A stretch of 42,664 nt of DNA from Ruminococcaceae bacterium UBA3323. Lineage in GTDB: Bacteria; Bacillota; Clostridia; Oscillospirales; Acutalibacteraceae. The number at the start of each line of letters is the position of its first letter. Within the stretch, counting starts at the first letter, position 1. The notes beneath the pieces are model-generated. The model was not told the origin of the DNA, did no database searches, and worked only from the letters and a program-made list of their open reading frames with translations. Positions 1 through 7,841 of the stretch are shown in pieces. The stretch covers positions 527-43,190 of the forward strand of contig DESD01000011.1 of the NCBI GenBank assembly GCA_002361935.1, read 5' to 3'. The position numbers and the translations under genes are program-made.

Positions 1-1164
1 TCTGAATTCAGGATCAATATCACAGGGAGTTTTACCGTATTTGCCTGCAACCATATCCTTGAATTCTTTGGTAACCATCTTATAGCGTTCGCCCATAATA
101 ATGTTGAAAACTGCCTGTGTGCCGACAATCTGAGAGGTTGGTGTAACAAGCGGAGGATAGCCGCTGTCCTCACGAACACGCGGAACCTCGGCAAGCACCT
201 CTTCAAGCTTGTCTGCCTTGCCTGCCTGTTTAAGCTGATTGAGAAGATTTGAAAGCATACCGCCCGGTACCTGATAAAGAAGCGTATTTGCATCTACGCC
301 GAGCATCTTTGTATTCAGAAGTCCGTCTGCAATATATTTTTCACGAAGCGGTACAAAGAAATCACGGATTTCCGTTAATGCTTTAAGATCAAGACCGGTA
401 TCATATTCAGTGCCCTGAAGCGCTGCTACCATAGACTCTGTTGCAGGATGGGATGTACCCATAGCAAGCGGACTCATAGCCGTATCAATCACATCAACAC
501 CTGCTTCTATACCCTTCAGCTGAACCATAGAAGCAAGACCTGAAGTATAATGTGAATGAAGCTGAATCGGAATATTCACGGTTGATTTAAGTGCCTTAAC
601 AAGATCATAGGTTCCGTAAGGTGTTAAAAGACCTGCCATATCCTTGATACAGATGGAATCCGCACCTGCATTTTCAAGCTGTTTTGCGTAATTGCAGTAA
701 TAATCAATATCAAAAACAGGACCTGTTGTATAAGAAATAGCAGCTTGAACATGTCCACCGTATTTTTTAGCTGAATTGATAGCTGTTTCAAGATTTCTTA
801 CATCATTGAGTGCATCAAATATACGAAGAATATCAATACCGTTATCAATACTTTTCTTTACAAAATAATCAACAAGGTCATCAGCGTAATGGCGGTAGCC
901 AAGCATATTCTGGCCTCTGAAAAGCATCTGAAGCTTTGTATTCGGGCATTTTTTACGGATCAGACGAAGTCTGTCCCACGGATCTTCATTGAGGAAGCGA
1001 AGGCAGGAATCAAAGGTTGCACCGCCCCAACACTCAAGTGAATGATAGCCGATTTTGTCCATTTTTTCAAGAATATCTTCAAATTCATCTGTTCTCATTC
1101 TTGTTGCAATCAAGGACTGATGTGCATCACGGAGAACAGTTTCGGTAATACCAATTTTTGCCAT
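1..1164 (-). CDS. oadA: Oxaloacetate decarboxylase alpha / transcarboxylase 5S-type subunit (partial, C-terminus cut by window edge)
   Basis: This biotin-dependent carboxyltransferase moves CO2 between a 2-oxoacid (oxaloacetate or pyruvate) and biotin on a carrier protein. The 388 visible residues begin MAKIGITETVLRDAHQSL and form an HMGL-like TIM barrel. Visible motifs are the metal-binding TVLRDAHQ (D13), GATFDSCLRFLNEDPW, the H-x-H metal pair in LHSHY, and KDMAG around the lysine carboxylated in the family. The start is an ATG at 1164, preceded by GAGGTGA that overlaps the stop region of the biotin carrier gene. It is the third gene of the operon. The reading frame is still open at base 1. 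Family assignment is firm; whether it serves a sodium-pump decarboxylase, a soluble transcarboxylase or pyruvate carboxylation is not decided by the sequence. Confidence 0.93.
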   Translation of the reverse strand, partial: MAKIGITETVLRDAHQSLIATRMRTDEFEDILEKMDKIGYHSLECWGGATFDSCLRFLNEDPWDRLRLIRKKCPNTKLQMLFRGQNMLGYRHYADDLVDYFVKKSIDNGIDILRIFDALNDVRNLETAINSAKKYGGHVQAAISYTTGPVFDIDYYCNYAKQLENAGADSICIKDMAGLLTPYGTYDLVKALKSTVNIPIQLHSHYTSGLASMVQLKGIEAGVDVIDTAMSPLAMGTSHPATESMVAALQGTEYDTGLDLKALTEIRDFFVPLREKYIADGLLNTKMLGVDANTLLYQVPGGMLSNLLNQLKQAGKADKLEEVLAEVPRVREDSGYPPLVTPTSQIVGTQAVFNIIMGERYKMVTKEFKDMVAGKYGKTPCDIDPEFR

Positions 1165-1174
1165 ATCAGTCACC

Positions 1175-1555
1175 TCAGTTTAAAGTAACAATAATCTGAC
1201 CTGCTTCAACACTATCGCCCTTATTAACAGCAATAGAAGCAACCGTACCGTCTGCAGGAGCAACAATATCATTTTCCATTTTCATTGCTTCAAGAATGCA
1301 AAGAACTTCGCCTGATTTTACAGATGCACCCACAGATGTTTTAACATCAAGAATTGTACCCGGCATAGGAGCCTCAACCTTGACTGTGCCTTCTGCGCCT
1401 GAAGCGGCAGGAGCAGCAGCGGCAGGAGCCAGCTTTGCAGCAGGAGCTGCAGGGGCGGCAGCAACGGGAGCAGAAGCAGCAGGAGCAGCAGCGCCTGCCT
1501 CGTCAACTGTTACATCATAAGGTGTTCCGTTTACTGTAATTGTATATCTTTTCAT
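1175..1555 (-). CDS. Biotin carboxyl carrier protein (biotin/lipoyl attachment domain)
   Basis: This 126-aa carrier swings carboxybiotin between the two neighbouring carboxyltransferase subunits. A short N-terminal segment is followed by an alanine/proline-rich flexible linker (about residues 20-55) and a C-terminal biotinyl domain. The biotinylation motif EAMKMEN is present, with the modified lysine at K92. GGAGG lies about 10 nt before the ATG at 1555. It sits 17 nt after the carboxyltransferase gene and 10 nt before the OadA gene, so the three are almost certainly co-transcribed. The size and linker match the 1.3S subunit of Propionibacterium transcarboxylase and the OadA-type carrier rather than an AccB of fatty-acid synthesis; that reading is inference from context. 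Confidence 0.93.
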   Translation of the reverse strand: MKRYTITVNGTPYDVTVDEAGAAAPAASAPVAAAPAAPAAKLAPAAAAPAASGAEGTVKVEAPMPGTILDVKTSVGASVKSGEVLCILEAMKMENDIVAPADGTVASIAVNKGDSVEAGQIIVTLN

Positions 1556-1572
1556 AATGGTTAATCCTCCTA

Positions 1573-2889
1573 TTATTTAACTGAATGTTTTCTTGGAATC
1601 GTAGTTTCTCTTTTGCTGTCTAAAAAGCTGAGGGCGTTCATAAGCTTTGTTCTTGTTTCGGCAGGAACAAAGATATCGTCTATTGCTCCGCAGGCTGCGG
1701 CAGTGAACGGAGAAGCCATTTCAGCTCCGTATTCTTTTTCAAGCTCTGCTCTGCTTTCTCCTGCAGCAAGCCTGTCATTATAAAGGAATGCAACGGCTGC
1801 ATCTGTTTCAAGAGGAGAAACAACAGCGGTATCCCAAGCAAAAACAAGGTCTGCATTTGAGCCTCTTCCTGCAAGTGCAATATAAGCAGCACCGATAGCT
1901 TTACCGGTTATAACGGAAATCTTAGGGCAGGTTGCAGATGCATATGCGGATGTAAGCTTTGTAGCCGCAACAAGCATTTGGTTTTCTTTTTCACCATTTA
2001 ATCCCTTTGCGTTAACAAAGGTAATCAACGAAATATTAAATGCATCACAAAGCTTTATAAAAGCTTCAGCCTTATAAGCACAATTCGGGCATACAGCGCT
2101 TCCGTCAAATGCAACAAAGCCAACTGTTGAGCCGCCCATCTGCGCAAAAGCAGTTACAACATTTTCAGCGTAGCCTGCTTTGAGTTCAACAACGCTGTTA
2201 TCATCGGCAACTGCACAGATAAGATCTTTTGCAGAAGCATCTGAAACATCGGAAAACTTCTCTTCAAAATCAAACATCGGAGCCGTTTCAAGATTGTTTG
2301 AAGGAAGAACAGAAACCAATTCCTTTGCAGAAGCAATAGCTGAATCAACATCATCAGCAAGAATATCAACTGTTCCCTGCTTAAAGGACTCTTCTGCTGT
2401 TACATTGCTTGGAGCTGTTACATAGAAATCTGCATCCTTTGCCGCAATAACAACATCTGCCATATTTGCAATAAGAGCAGAAGTTCCGAGGCATGAGCCT
2501 GCAACAACGGAAATCTGAAGAACAACACCTGAAACAGATGTTGAAGCCTTTAAAATCTCGCCGTAAGCATCAAGAGCTTCAAAGCCCTCTGTAAGCTTCA
2601 TACCGTTTGAATCGTAAATTCCGATAACAGCTGAGCCTGTTTTTTGGGCAAGCTCATAAATCTTTTTAATTTTAGCACACTGTGCAACGCTGATTGCACC
2701 GCCGTCTACAGTTACATCCTGTGAGAAAGCATATACATAAACACCATTTACTGAGCCATAGCCTGCAACAACTTCAATATCGCCGTTTGCAGATTTAGCA
2801 AAGGCATCAAGCTCTGTAAAAGTACCTTCATCAAAAAGCGATAAAAGCCTTTTGCGTGCTTCAGTGTTTTTTACTGTAAGTTCACTCAC
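1573..2889 (-). CDS. Acyl-CoA carboxyltransferase (MmdA / 12S-like)
   Basis: This 438-aa protein of the carboxyltransferase (crotonase-fold) family transfers CO2 between biotin and an acyl-CoA such as methylmalonyl- or malonyl-CoA. The two tandem crotonase-like halves are visible: the first around residues 40-200 with the glycine-rich VVAGSCLGTSAL, the second around 240-420 with GFVAFDGSA and TGKAIGAAYIAL. It is shorter than typical MmdA (about 510 aa). The start is GTG at 2889, with AAGGAGG upstream. It is the first gene of the operon with the biotin carrier and OadA. No membrane beta or gamma subunit is visible here, which would fit a soluble transcarboxylase; such subunits could lie outside the window. 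The acyl-CoA substrate is not deducible by eye. Confidence 0.85.
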   Translation of the reverse strand: MSELTVKNTEARKRLLSLFDEGTFTELDAFAKSANGDIEVVAGYGSVNGVYVYAFSQDVTVDGGAISVAQCAKIKKIYELAQKTGSAVIGIYDSNGMKLTEGFEALDAYGEILKASTSVSGVVLQISVVAGSCLGTSALIANMADVVIAAKDADFYVTAPSNVTAEESFKQGTVDILADDVDSAIASAKELVSVLPSNNLETAPMFDFEEKFSDVSDASAKDLICAVADDNSVVELKAGYAENVVTAFAQMGGSTVGFVAFDGSAVCPNCAYKAEAFIKLCDAFNISLITFVNAKGLNGEKENQMLVAATKLTSAYASATCPKISVITGKAIGAAYIALAGRGSNADLVFAWDTAVVSPLETDAAVAFLYNDRLAAGESRAELEKEYGAEMASPFTAAACGAIDDIFVPAETRTKLMNALSFLDSKRETTIPRKHSVK

Positions 2890-3029
2890 TTAAAAATCCT
2901 CCTTAATAGATTAATCATAATTCTGAAAAAAATCAAAACTTCCAAAAATATCTATTCCTCGGTATTCTAACACTTTATATGTATAATTACAACTATTTTT
3001 TTATTATTATTTTTAAAATTTTATACAAA

Positions 3030-3055
3030 AAACGGCATTGAAAACAATGCCGTTT
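3030..3055 (-). terminator. Intrinsic terminator after the XRE regulator gene
   Basis: A perfect 11-bp stem (AAACGGCATTG and its complement) with an AAAA loop is followed on the minus strand by a T-rich run. It lies 5 nt after the stop codon of the XRE gene and closes the long minus-strand gene run before the carboxyltransferase operon. Confidence 0.88.
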
Positions 3056-3060
3056 AATCT

Positions 3061-4005
3061 TTAGTATGCTTCAACAAGTATTTGAGCTATTTCTTCTCCC
3101 GAGCCTTCATAAACACTTGAAATCAACACGGAAATATATTCACCTGTTAAAATATCGCCTGCCGAAATCGGCTTGAATTCTTTTGATTTCAAATCATACA
3201 TAAAGCATAGTTTGTCAGTATTATTAACGAATGCCTCCTCATCCCAGGAATCATAATGATCATCCAGATGAAAATCAATGTGGTATTCATTTGCTATACT
3301 ATAATTCTTATCTATTTTTGAAAAATCAAGCACATCAAGAAATTCAATGAGCTTATTGCAATTAAAGCCTGCCGACCATTCTCTTGGCTCTTTATGCTGA
3401 TATATAAATGTATCTGTATCGTCAAGATCAAAATTTCCGCCTAAACTACCGCAGTGATAGTAAACATCATCTCCCGTTACACCCTCAATATATAAATCAC
3501 TAATTTCTTTATCACTATTAAGAAATACTTTCAACCACGTAATCGTAAAATCTCTTGATTCCATAGGATCAATAAATGATTGAATATTATCAAGCTGTGA
3601 TCTTATATCTTTACTCGGAAGACAGATATGATTTTCAATCAGTGGATTTTTTGCATTTTTTACTGCAATTGTGCCTAAAACAGCAGAAATAATTACAGCA
3701 AATATTACAACAACTGCAATAACCATTTTGAGCATTTTATTTTTCTTTATATTTCTAACAACATTCTGCTCACTGACAGATAACACAGCTTCCTTTTCCA
3801 ATCTTTCGCCCTGAAGAAGCTCGCTTACCGATACATTAAAAATTTCGCCGAGTGACTGCATAATTTCAATATCGGGATAATTTTTTCCGTTTTCCCATCT
3901 TGAAACCGCTTTATCACTGACACCGATTCTGTCCGCAAGTTCCTTTTGCGTTATGCCCTGTTCCTTACGAAGTTCAGCAATAAATGATGAAAAATTGTTA
4001 TTCAT
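3061..4005 (-). CDS. XRE-family transcriptional regulator with one transmembrane segment
   Basis: This 314-aa protein has an N-terminal helix-turn-helix domain (about residues 8-62, with TQKELADRIGVSDKAVSRWE). A single transmembrane helix (about 93-115) and a roughly 200-residue C-terminal domain without a recognised motif follow. The layout suggests a membrane-tethered regulator whose C-terminal part lies outside the cell. I take the ATG at 4005, preceded by GAGAGGAGAGG; a longer frame upstream lacks a ribosome site. A TATAAT hexamer at 4030-4035 suggests its own promoter, though no good -35 is seen. It follows rluB and ends at a strong terminator. Targets are unknown. Confidence 0.82.
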   Translation of the reverse strand: MNNNFSSFIAELRKEQGITQKELADRIGVSDKAVSRWENGKNYPDIEIMQSLGEIFNVSVSELLQGERLEKEAVLSVSEQNVVRNIKKNKMLKMVIAVVVIFAVIISAVLGTIAVKNAKNPLIENHICLPSKDIRSQLDNIQSFIDPMESRDFTITWLKVFLNSDKEISDLYIEGVTGDDVYYHCGSLGGNFDLDDTDTFIYQHKEPREWSAGFNCNKLIEFLDVLDFSKIDKNYSIANEYHIDFHLDDHYDSWDEEAFVNNTDKLCFMYDLKSKEFKPISAGDILTGEYISVLISSVYEGSGEEIAQILVEAY

Positions 4006-4092
4006 AAAACCCTCTCCTCTCTCTTTGATTATAAGGCAATGCACACAAAGAGTATACCTATACAAAAGAGAACAGGTAAAGCAGAGCGAGAA

Positions 4093-4836
4093 TTACTCCG
4101 CCGCCTTTTTCTCGGAGGAACGAAGAAGCTTTTTAACTTCATTTTCGGTTAAATCCCTCCACTTTCCCTGAGGAAGCATACCGAGCTTTAATGAGCCCAT
4201 TGAGGTTCTTTTAAGCCTTGCAACCTCCAAACCGACAGCATCACACATTTTTCTGATCTGGCGGTTTCTGCCCTCGTGCAGTATAAATTCAAGAACAACT
4301 CTTCCCGTTTCCTGTGTAATAACAGTAACCTCACACGGAGCGGTTTCCCTGCCGTCTATTTCAATTCCGTTTCTGAGCTTATAGAGTATTTCATCCGAAA
4401 CAGCAGGTCGAACAGTTACACGATAAACCTTTGCAAAATTATGACGAGGATGCGTTAAGGCATTTGCAAAAGAGCCGTCATTTGTTAACAGAAGCAAGCC
4501 CTCTGAATCCTTATCAAGCCGGCCGACAGGATAAATGCGTTCATCAACATCTTTCACCAAATCCATAACCGTTTTTCTGCCGAGTTCATCAGAAACTGTG
4601 GTTAAGTATCCTCTTGGTTTATGAAGCATAATATAGCGCATATTCGTTACTTTATTAAGCCTTTTACCATAAACGGTTACTAAATCCTTTTTAGGATTGA
4701 TTTTATCACCGATACGTGCAATATGCCCGTTTACCTTAACCTTTCCTGCCTCAATAATCTCTTCGCTTTTTCTGCGTGAAGCCACGCCGCAGTCCGCCAT
4801 AAATTTCTGAAGCCTTACATCATTCTTGTTTGACAT
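4093..4836 (-). CDS. rluB: Pseudouridine synthase, RluB/RsuA family
   Basis: This 247-aa enzyme isomerises a uridine in ribosomal RNA (23S for RluB) to pseudouridine. It has an N-terminal S4 RNA-binding domain (residues 7-55: RLQKFMADCGVASRRKSEEII) and a catalytic domain with the family motif GRLDKDSEGLLLLTND, whose aspartate is D108. A C-terminal HEGRNRQIRKM motif is also typical. The ATG at 4836 lies inside the end of the carboxypeptidase gene (17-bp overlap) and has AGAGGGAG upstream. ScpA-ScpB-DacF-RluB neighbourhoods are common in Firmicutes, supporting the assignment. Confidence 0.93.
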   Translation of the reverse strand: MSNKNDVRLQKFMADCGVASRRKSEEIIEAGKVKVNGHIARIGDKINPKKDLVTVYGKRLNKVTNMRYIMLHKPRGYLTTVSDELGRKTVMDLVKDVDERIYPVGRLDKDSEGLLLLTNDGSFANALTHPRHNFAKVYRVTVRPAVSDEILYKLRNGIEIDGRETAPCEVTVITQETGRVVLEFILHEGRNRQIRKMCDAVGLEVARLKRTSMGSLKLGMLPQGKWRDLTENEVKKLLRSSEKKAAE

Positions 4837-5860
4837 AATATTCTACTCCCTCTTCTGCCACAATGGGAACAGAAGCTACTTCCTTTTCTTTATATTTTAC
4901 AACAATCCTTCCGATTTCGCTGCCCTTTTCAACCGGCGCATAAGCAAACGGAAAGTAATAGCATTCGGTTGTTACAAGCTTAGGATCCAATACGTTTATT
5001 TCAGCCGAATACGAAGCTGAAACCGTATTTTTATCCCCGCCGACAACATCAATATTAATTATATCCTTAATTTCTTTTTTGCTGTACATTTTATCGCATT
5101 CATTATAAAGTGAGATATGATCGTTCCAATCATCCCCGTCATTAAGGGTTACACAAATCATGATCCTTCCGTTTCTGTTAACAGCAGAAACAAGACAGCG
5201 CCCAGCCTTTTCCGTAAACCCTGTTTTTATACCAATGCAATCATCCATAAAGGAAAGCAGCTTATTGTGATTATAAACAGCCTGCTTTTCTCCGTTTATG
5301 GTTACCTCCATTCTGCGTTCTTTACAAATCTGCGCAAAAATTTCATTTTTCAGTGCATTTGAAGCCAGAATTGCCATATCATATGCTGTTGAATGATGAT
5401 TACCCTCATCAAGACCGGACGGCGTAACAAACAAAGAGTTCTGCATTCCGATAGAACATGCCTTTTCATTCATCATTTCGGCAAAGCCTTCAAAGCTTCC
5501 GCCAAGATAAAGACCTGCCGCATTGGCAGCATCATTGCCCGAAACAATAAGCATACCCACAACTAAATCGTAAAGAGAAATCCTGTCTCCTGCTCTCAGC
5601 CCTAATGAGGTTCCAATCACATTAACCATTTCATCCGATACGGTAACAATATCATCAAGCTTGCCGCTTTCACAGGCCACAAGCGATGTCATAATCTTGG
5701 TAGTTGATGCCATGCTTCGTTCCTCATAAGCGTTTTTTTCATACAATACTTCATTCGTTAATCCGTCAATCACAATTGCCGAAGCCGCACTGCATTGTGC
5801 ACCATAAGAAACTGTTGGAATTACAAGCAAAAAAGCCAAAATAAAGGAAATTTTTTTCAA
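4820..5860 (-). CDS. dacF: Serine D-alanyl-D-alanine carboxypeptidase (DacF-like, PBP5 family)
   Basis: This secreted or membrane-associated low-molecular-mass penicillin-binding protein trims the terminal D-Ala from peptidoglycan stem peptides. All three active-site motifs are present: STTK (S52-K55), SGN (107-109) and KTG (212-214), numbered from the start I prefer. An N-terminal signal peptide reads MKKISFILAFLLVIPTVSYG. A longer frame begins with GTG at 5872 but has no ribosome site; AGGTGAT sits 8 nt before the TTG at 5860 (a TTG at 5863 is also possible). That ribosome site lies inside the hairpin at 5867-5901. The gene overlaps rluB by 17 bp and follows gerW. A role in cortex or spore envelope is plausible from context but not shown. 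Confidence 0.9.
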   Translation of the reverse strand: MKKISFILAFLLVIPTVSYGAQCSAASAIVIDGLTNEVLYEKNAYEERSMASTTKIMTSLVACESGKLDDIVTVSDEMVNVIGTSLGLRAGDRISLYDLVVGMLIVSGNDAANAAGLYLGGSFEGFAEMMNEKACSIGMQNSLFVTPSGLDEGNHHSTAYDMAILASNALKNEIFAQICKERRMEVTINGEKQAVYNHNKLLSFMDDCIGIKTGFTEKAGRCLVSAVNRNGRIMICVTLNDGDDWNDHISLYNECDKMYSKKEIKDIINIDVVGGDKNTVSASYSAEINVLDPKLVTTECYYFPFAYAPVEKGSEIGRIVVKYKEKEVASVPIVAEEGVEYYVKQE

Positions 5861-5866
5861 CAAAAT

Positions 5867-5901
5867 AATCACCTGCTAAAATATATATGCAGCAGGTGAT
5901 T
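5867..5901 (-). promoter_or_regulatory. Hairpin that sequesters the carboxypeptidase Shine-Dalgarno
   Basis: Between gerW and the carboxypeptidase gene is a perfect 11-bp inverted repeat: AATCACCTGCT pairs with AGCAGGTGATT across a 13-nt AT-rich loop. Read on the minus strand, the downstream arm contains the AGGTGAT that is the only credible ribosome site of the carboxypeptidase gene, and the upstream arm supplies a CACCT complement. Folding would hide the ribosome site. It could also act as a weak terminator after gerW, but the following T tract is interrupted. Confidence 0.65.
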
Positions 5902-5916
5902 AAAATTTAATATGAA

Positions 5917-6318
5917 TTATTCAGCTTTCTCTTCACTTTTTGAAGCTGTATCATCATTCTTGGCTTTGAGAAGCTGAGAAACCTGATCAACAAGCTCCGG
6001 AATCATGGAAATGGCACGATCGGCAGAAGAGGTATAATTATTAATCTGCATTAATCTTACCTTATCGTTCTGAATAACAATAAATGCAACAGGGCTGATG
6101 GTAATACCGCCGCCGCCACCGCCGCCGAACAGCTCAGCGTTGGATTTTGACGGAAGATCCGTACCTCCGCTTGTAAAACCATAGGAAACTTTAGAAACAG
6201 GAATAAGCGTTGTTTCGCCTGTTACCATAGGCTCACCGATAATTGTTGAAACATCAACCATTTCACGCATTTTTTCAAGAGTGTTTTCCATTATTTTGTT
6301 TACTGGTGTTTCTTTCAT
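5917..6318 (-). CDS. gerW: GerW family sporulation protein (YtfJ)
   Basis: This 133-aa protein resembles Bacillus subtilis YtfJ/GerW, a forespore protein needed for normal germination. Features are the N-terminal KIMENTLEKMREMVDV segment, GEPMVTGETTLIPVSKVSYGF, a run of glycines (GGGGGGG, near residue 65) and SPVAFIVIQNDKVRLM, followed by a charged tail. The DUF2953 (YtfI) gene lies immediately upstream, as in Bacillus. Oddly, the ATG at 6318 has no Shine-Dalgarno at normal spacing; the nearest AAAGG is about 14 nt away and lies inside a hairpin. It is good evidence that the organism can sporulate. Confidence 0.92.
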   Translation of the reverse strand: MKETPVNKIMENTLEKMREMVDVSTIIGEPMVTGETTLIPVSKVSYGFTSGGTDLPSKSNAELFGGGGGGGITISPVAFIVIQNDKVRLMQINNYTSSADRAISMIPELVDQVSQLLKAKNDDTASKSEEKAE

Positions 6319-6321
6319 AAC

Positions 6322-6477
6322 AATTCACATAGCCTTTCTGGCTACAAATAGTAATAAAAAATCACGATATCCTTGTTGTAGCCAGACAAGGCGTGATGTG
6401 AATTTAGCCATCTCAAAATTATGCCATCAGCAAATTTTGAGGGCAATACAATCGAAATAGTGTGATTCTTCACACTA
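6322..6477 (-). repeat. Hairpin-rich intergenic element before gerW (possible MITE-like insert or RNA leader)
   Basis: About 155 bp of nested inverted repeats separate DUF2953 from gerW. (a) An outer 9-bp stem pairs 6322-6330 with 6396-6404, continued by a bulged 15-bp stem 6333-6347 with 6376-6391. (b) A competing stem pairs 6361-6366 and 6371-6376 with 6392-6397 and 6386-6391. (c) CTCAAAATT 6412-6420 pairs with 6433-6441. (d) TAGTGTGA 6458-6465 pairs with 6470-6477 across a 4-nt loop. No ORF is present. Four short TTCACA/TGTGAA-like motifs recur. Whether it is a mobile palindromic repeat or a regulatory leader cannot be told from one copy. Confidence 0.6.
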
Positions 6478-6495
6478 ATATCTCCTTAAAACAGA

Positions 6496-7221
6496 TTATT
6501 TATTTTTAATTATATTCATCAGATAGGTTTTTCCTGCTGAAAACAGAACTCTTAAAACAGTTAAAACACTTATAGAACCGATAAACTGAAGCCCGTATTC
6601 ATTCCTGGGAGCAATGAAATCCGGAGCAATCCAATCATCATAGTTATCCACTTTCATTCCGTTCAGAATCATGCCCTTAAGCGGATAGTAATACCTGCAC
6701 ACCCTGCCGTAGGCCTGCGCAATATCGGCAGCATCATTGCCGCCTACCAGTATTTTAACATAAAGCGAGTGAATATGGAAGCCCCTAAACAAAGTTAATA
6801 TCGCATCAGAGGCAGTTTCAAACAGGTTTGATGCAAAATTCATAATTCCGACAATGCCATCTTTATTCCATATATCTTTTATATAGTTTTCTTTTTTTGG
6901 TTTATTATTTTCCGGCTTATTATCCTTGGCCTGTCCTTTTTCAGCTTCATCAACACAAGTTTTTTCTTTTCTGCCGGCCTTATCCTTTGATTTGGCCCTT
7001 GCTTTAATATCGGATTTTCTTTCCGCCGCTTTTTTTTCGGGAAATACAACAAAGGATAATAGTTTTGATAATTCTATTTCCTTTTCAATCCAAAGAAGCT
7101 TAACCGTAGTTTTCCAGCTTGAATTATATGTAATGGTAAAGGTAGCAGAAACGGAAAGAACGGCTGAAATAATCAGAATAATAACTGCAAGAATTATTAA
7201 AAACACAACCATCGGTATCAT
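6496..7221 (-). CDS. DUF2953 membrane-anchored protein (YtfI-like)
   Basis: This 241-aa protein has one strong N-terminal transmembrane segment (residues 1-27). A lysine/glutamate-rich, low-complexity stretch follows (about 63-112), then a conserved C-terminal domain with GGNDAADIAQAYGRVCRYYYPLKG, typical of DUF2953. In Bacillus the homologue YtfI is encoded next to YtfJ/GerW, and the same pairing is seen here, so a sporulation-linked role is likely. Biochemical function is unknown. It follows scpB by 11 nt and precedes the structured element upstream of gerW. Confidence 0.85.
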   Translation of the reverse strand: MIPMVVFLIILAVIILIISAVLSVSATFTITYNSSWKTTVKLLWIEKEIELSKLLSFVVFPEKKAAERKSDIKARAKSKDKAGRKEKTCVDEAEKGQAKDNKPENNKPKKENYIKDIWNKDGIVGIMNFASNLFETASDAILTLFRGFHIHSLYVKILVGGNDAADIAQAYGRVCRYYYPLKGMILNGMKVDNYDDWIAPDFIAPRNEYGLQFIGSISVLTVLRVLFSAGKTYLMNIIKNK

Positions 7222-7232
7222 CCTTTCAAAAG

Positions 7233-7841
7233 CTATTCTTCATCCTCTGCATTCTCTTTTAATATTTTATCACTTTCATCTTCAAAAAGCGAGGTCTGGC
7301 CGTTATCTTTTGCTATTTTTTCAACCTCTTCAACAGAAGGAAGCTCGGGTAAATCCTCAAGGCTGTTTAATGAAAAGCATCTCAAAAATCTGTCTGTTGT
7401 ACCGTAAACAAGAGGTCTGCCAGGCAAATCAAGCCTGCCCTTTTCTTCAATAAGACCTTTCTGAACAAGATTTGCAACAGGGCCGGAGCAATCCACACCT
7501 CTGATTTGCTCTATAAAGCTTTTGGTTACCGATTTATTATAAGCAACGATTGCAAGCACCTCAAAAGCAGCCTGAGATAACGGCGTATTCTTCTTAATTT
7601 CAAGAAGTGCCCTTACATCATCGGCATATTCCTCTCTTGTGCAAAGCTGATATTTTCCGTCTATGCGAACAAGACAAATGCCGCTGTTTCTTTCATCATA
7701 TAAATCACCCAGATGCGCAAGCATTTTCGTTACATTCTCAATATCAAGCTCAAGAAGTTCGGCAAGTCTGGAGGCCTCAACAGGCTCCCCGGATGCAAAA
7801 AGCATTGCCTCAAGCTTGGATATAATATTTTCTTTACTCAA
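7233..7841 (-). CDS. scpB: Segregation and condensation protein B
   Basis: This 202-aa subunit joins SMC and the kleisin ScpA in the bacterial condensin that organises and separates chromosomes. Two winged-helix domains are expected; visible family features are the N-terminal KLEAMLFASGEPVEASRLAELL and the central LSQAAFEVLAIVAYNKSVTK followed by RGVDCSGPVANLVQKGLIEE. An extended acidic C-terminal tail is present. Its start overlaps the end of scpA by 8 bp, indicating translational coupling. Confidence 0.96.
   Translation of the reverse strand: MSKENIISKLEAMLFASGEPVEASRLAELLELDIENVTKMLAHLGDLYDERNSGICLVRIDGKYQLCTREEYADDVRALLEIKKNTPLSQAAFEVLAIVAYNKSVTKSFIEQIRGVDCSGPVANLVQKGLIEEKGRLDLPGRPLVYGTTDRFLRCFSLNSLEDLPELPSVEEVEKIAKDNGQTSLFEDESDKILKENAEDEE

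Noticed and set aside
1296..1520. Plus-strand frame opposite the biotin carrier gene
   Set aside because: It is the antisense of the alanine-rich linker, giving an artificial alanine-rich peptide; no ribosome site.
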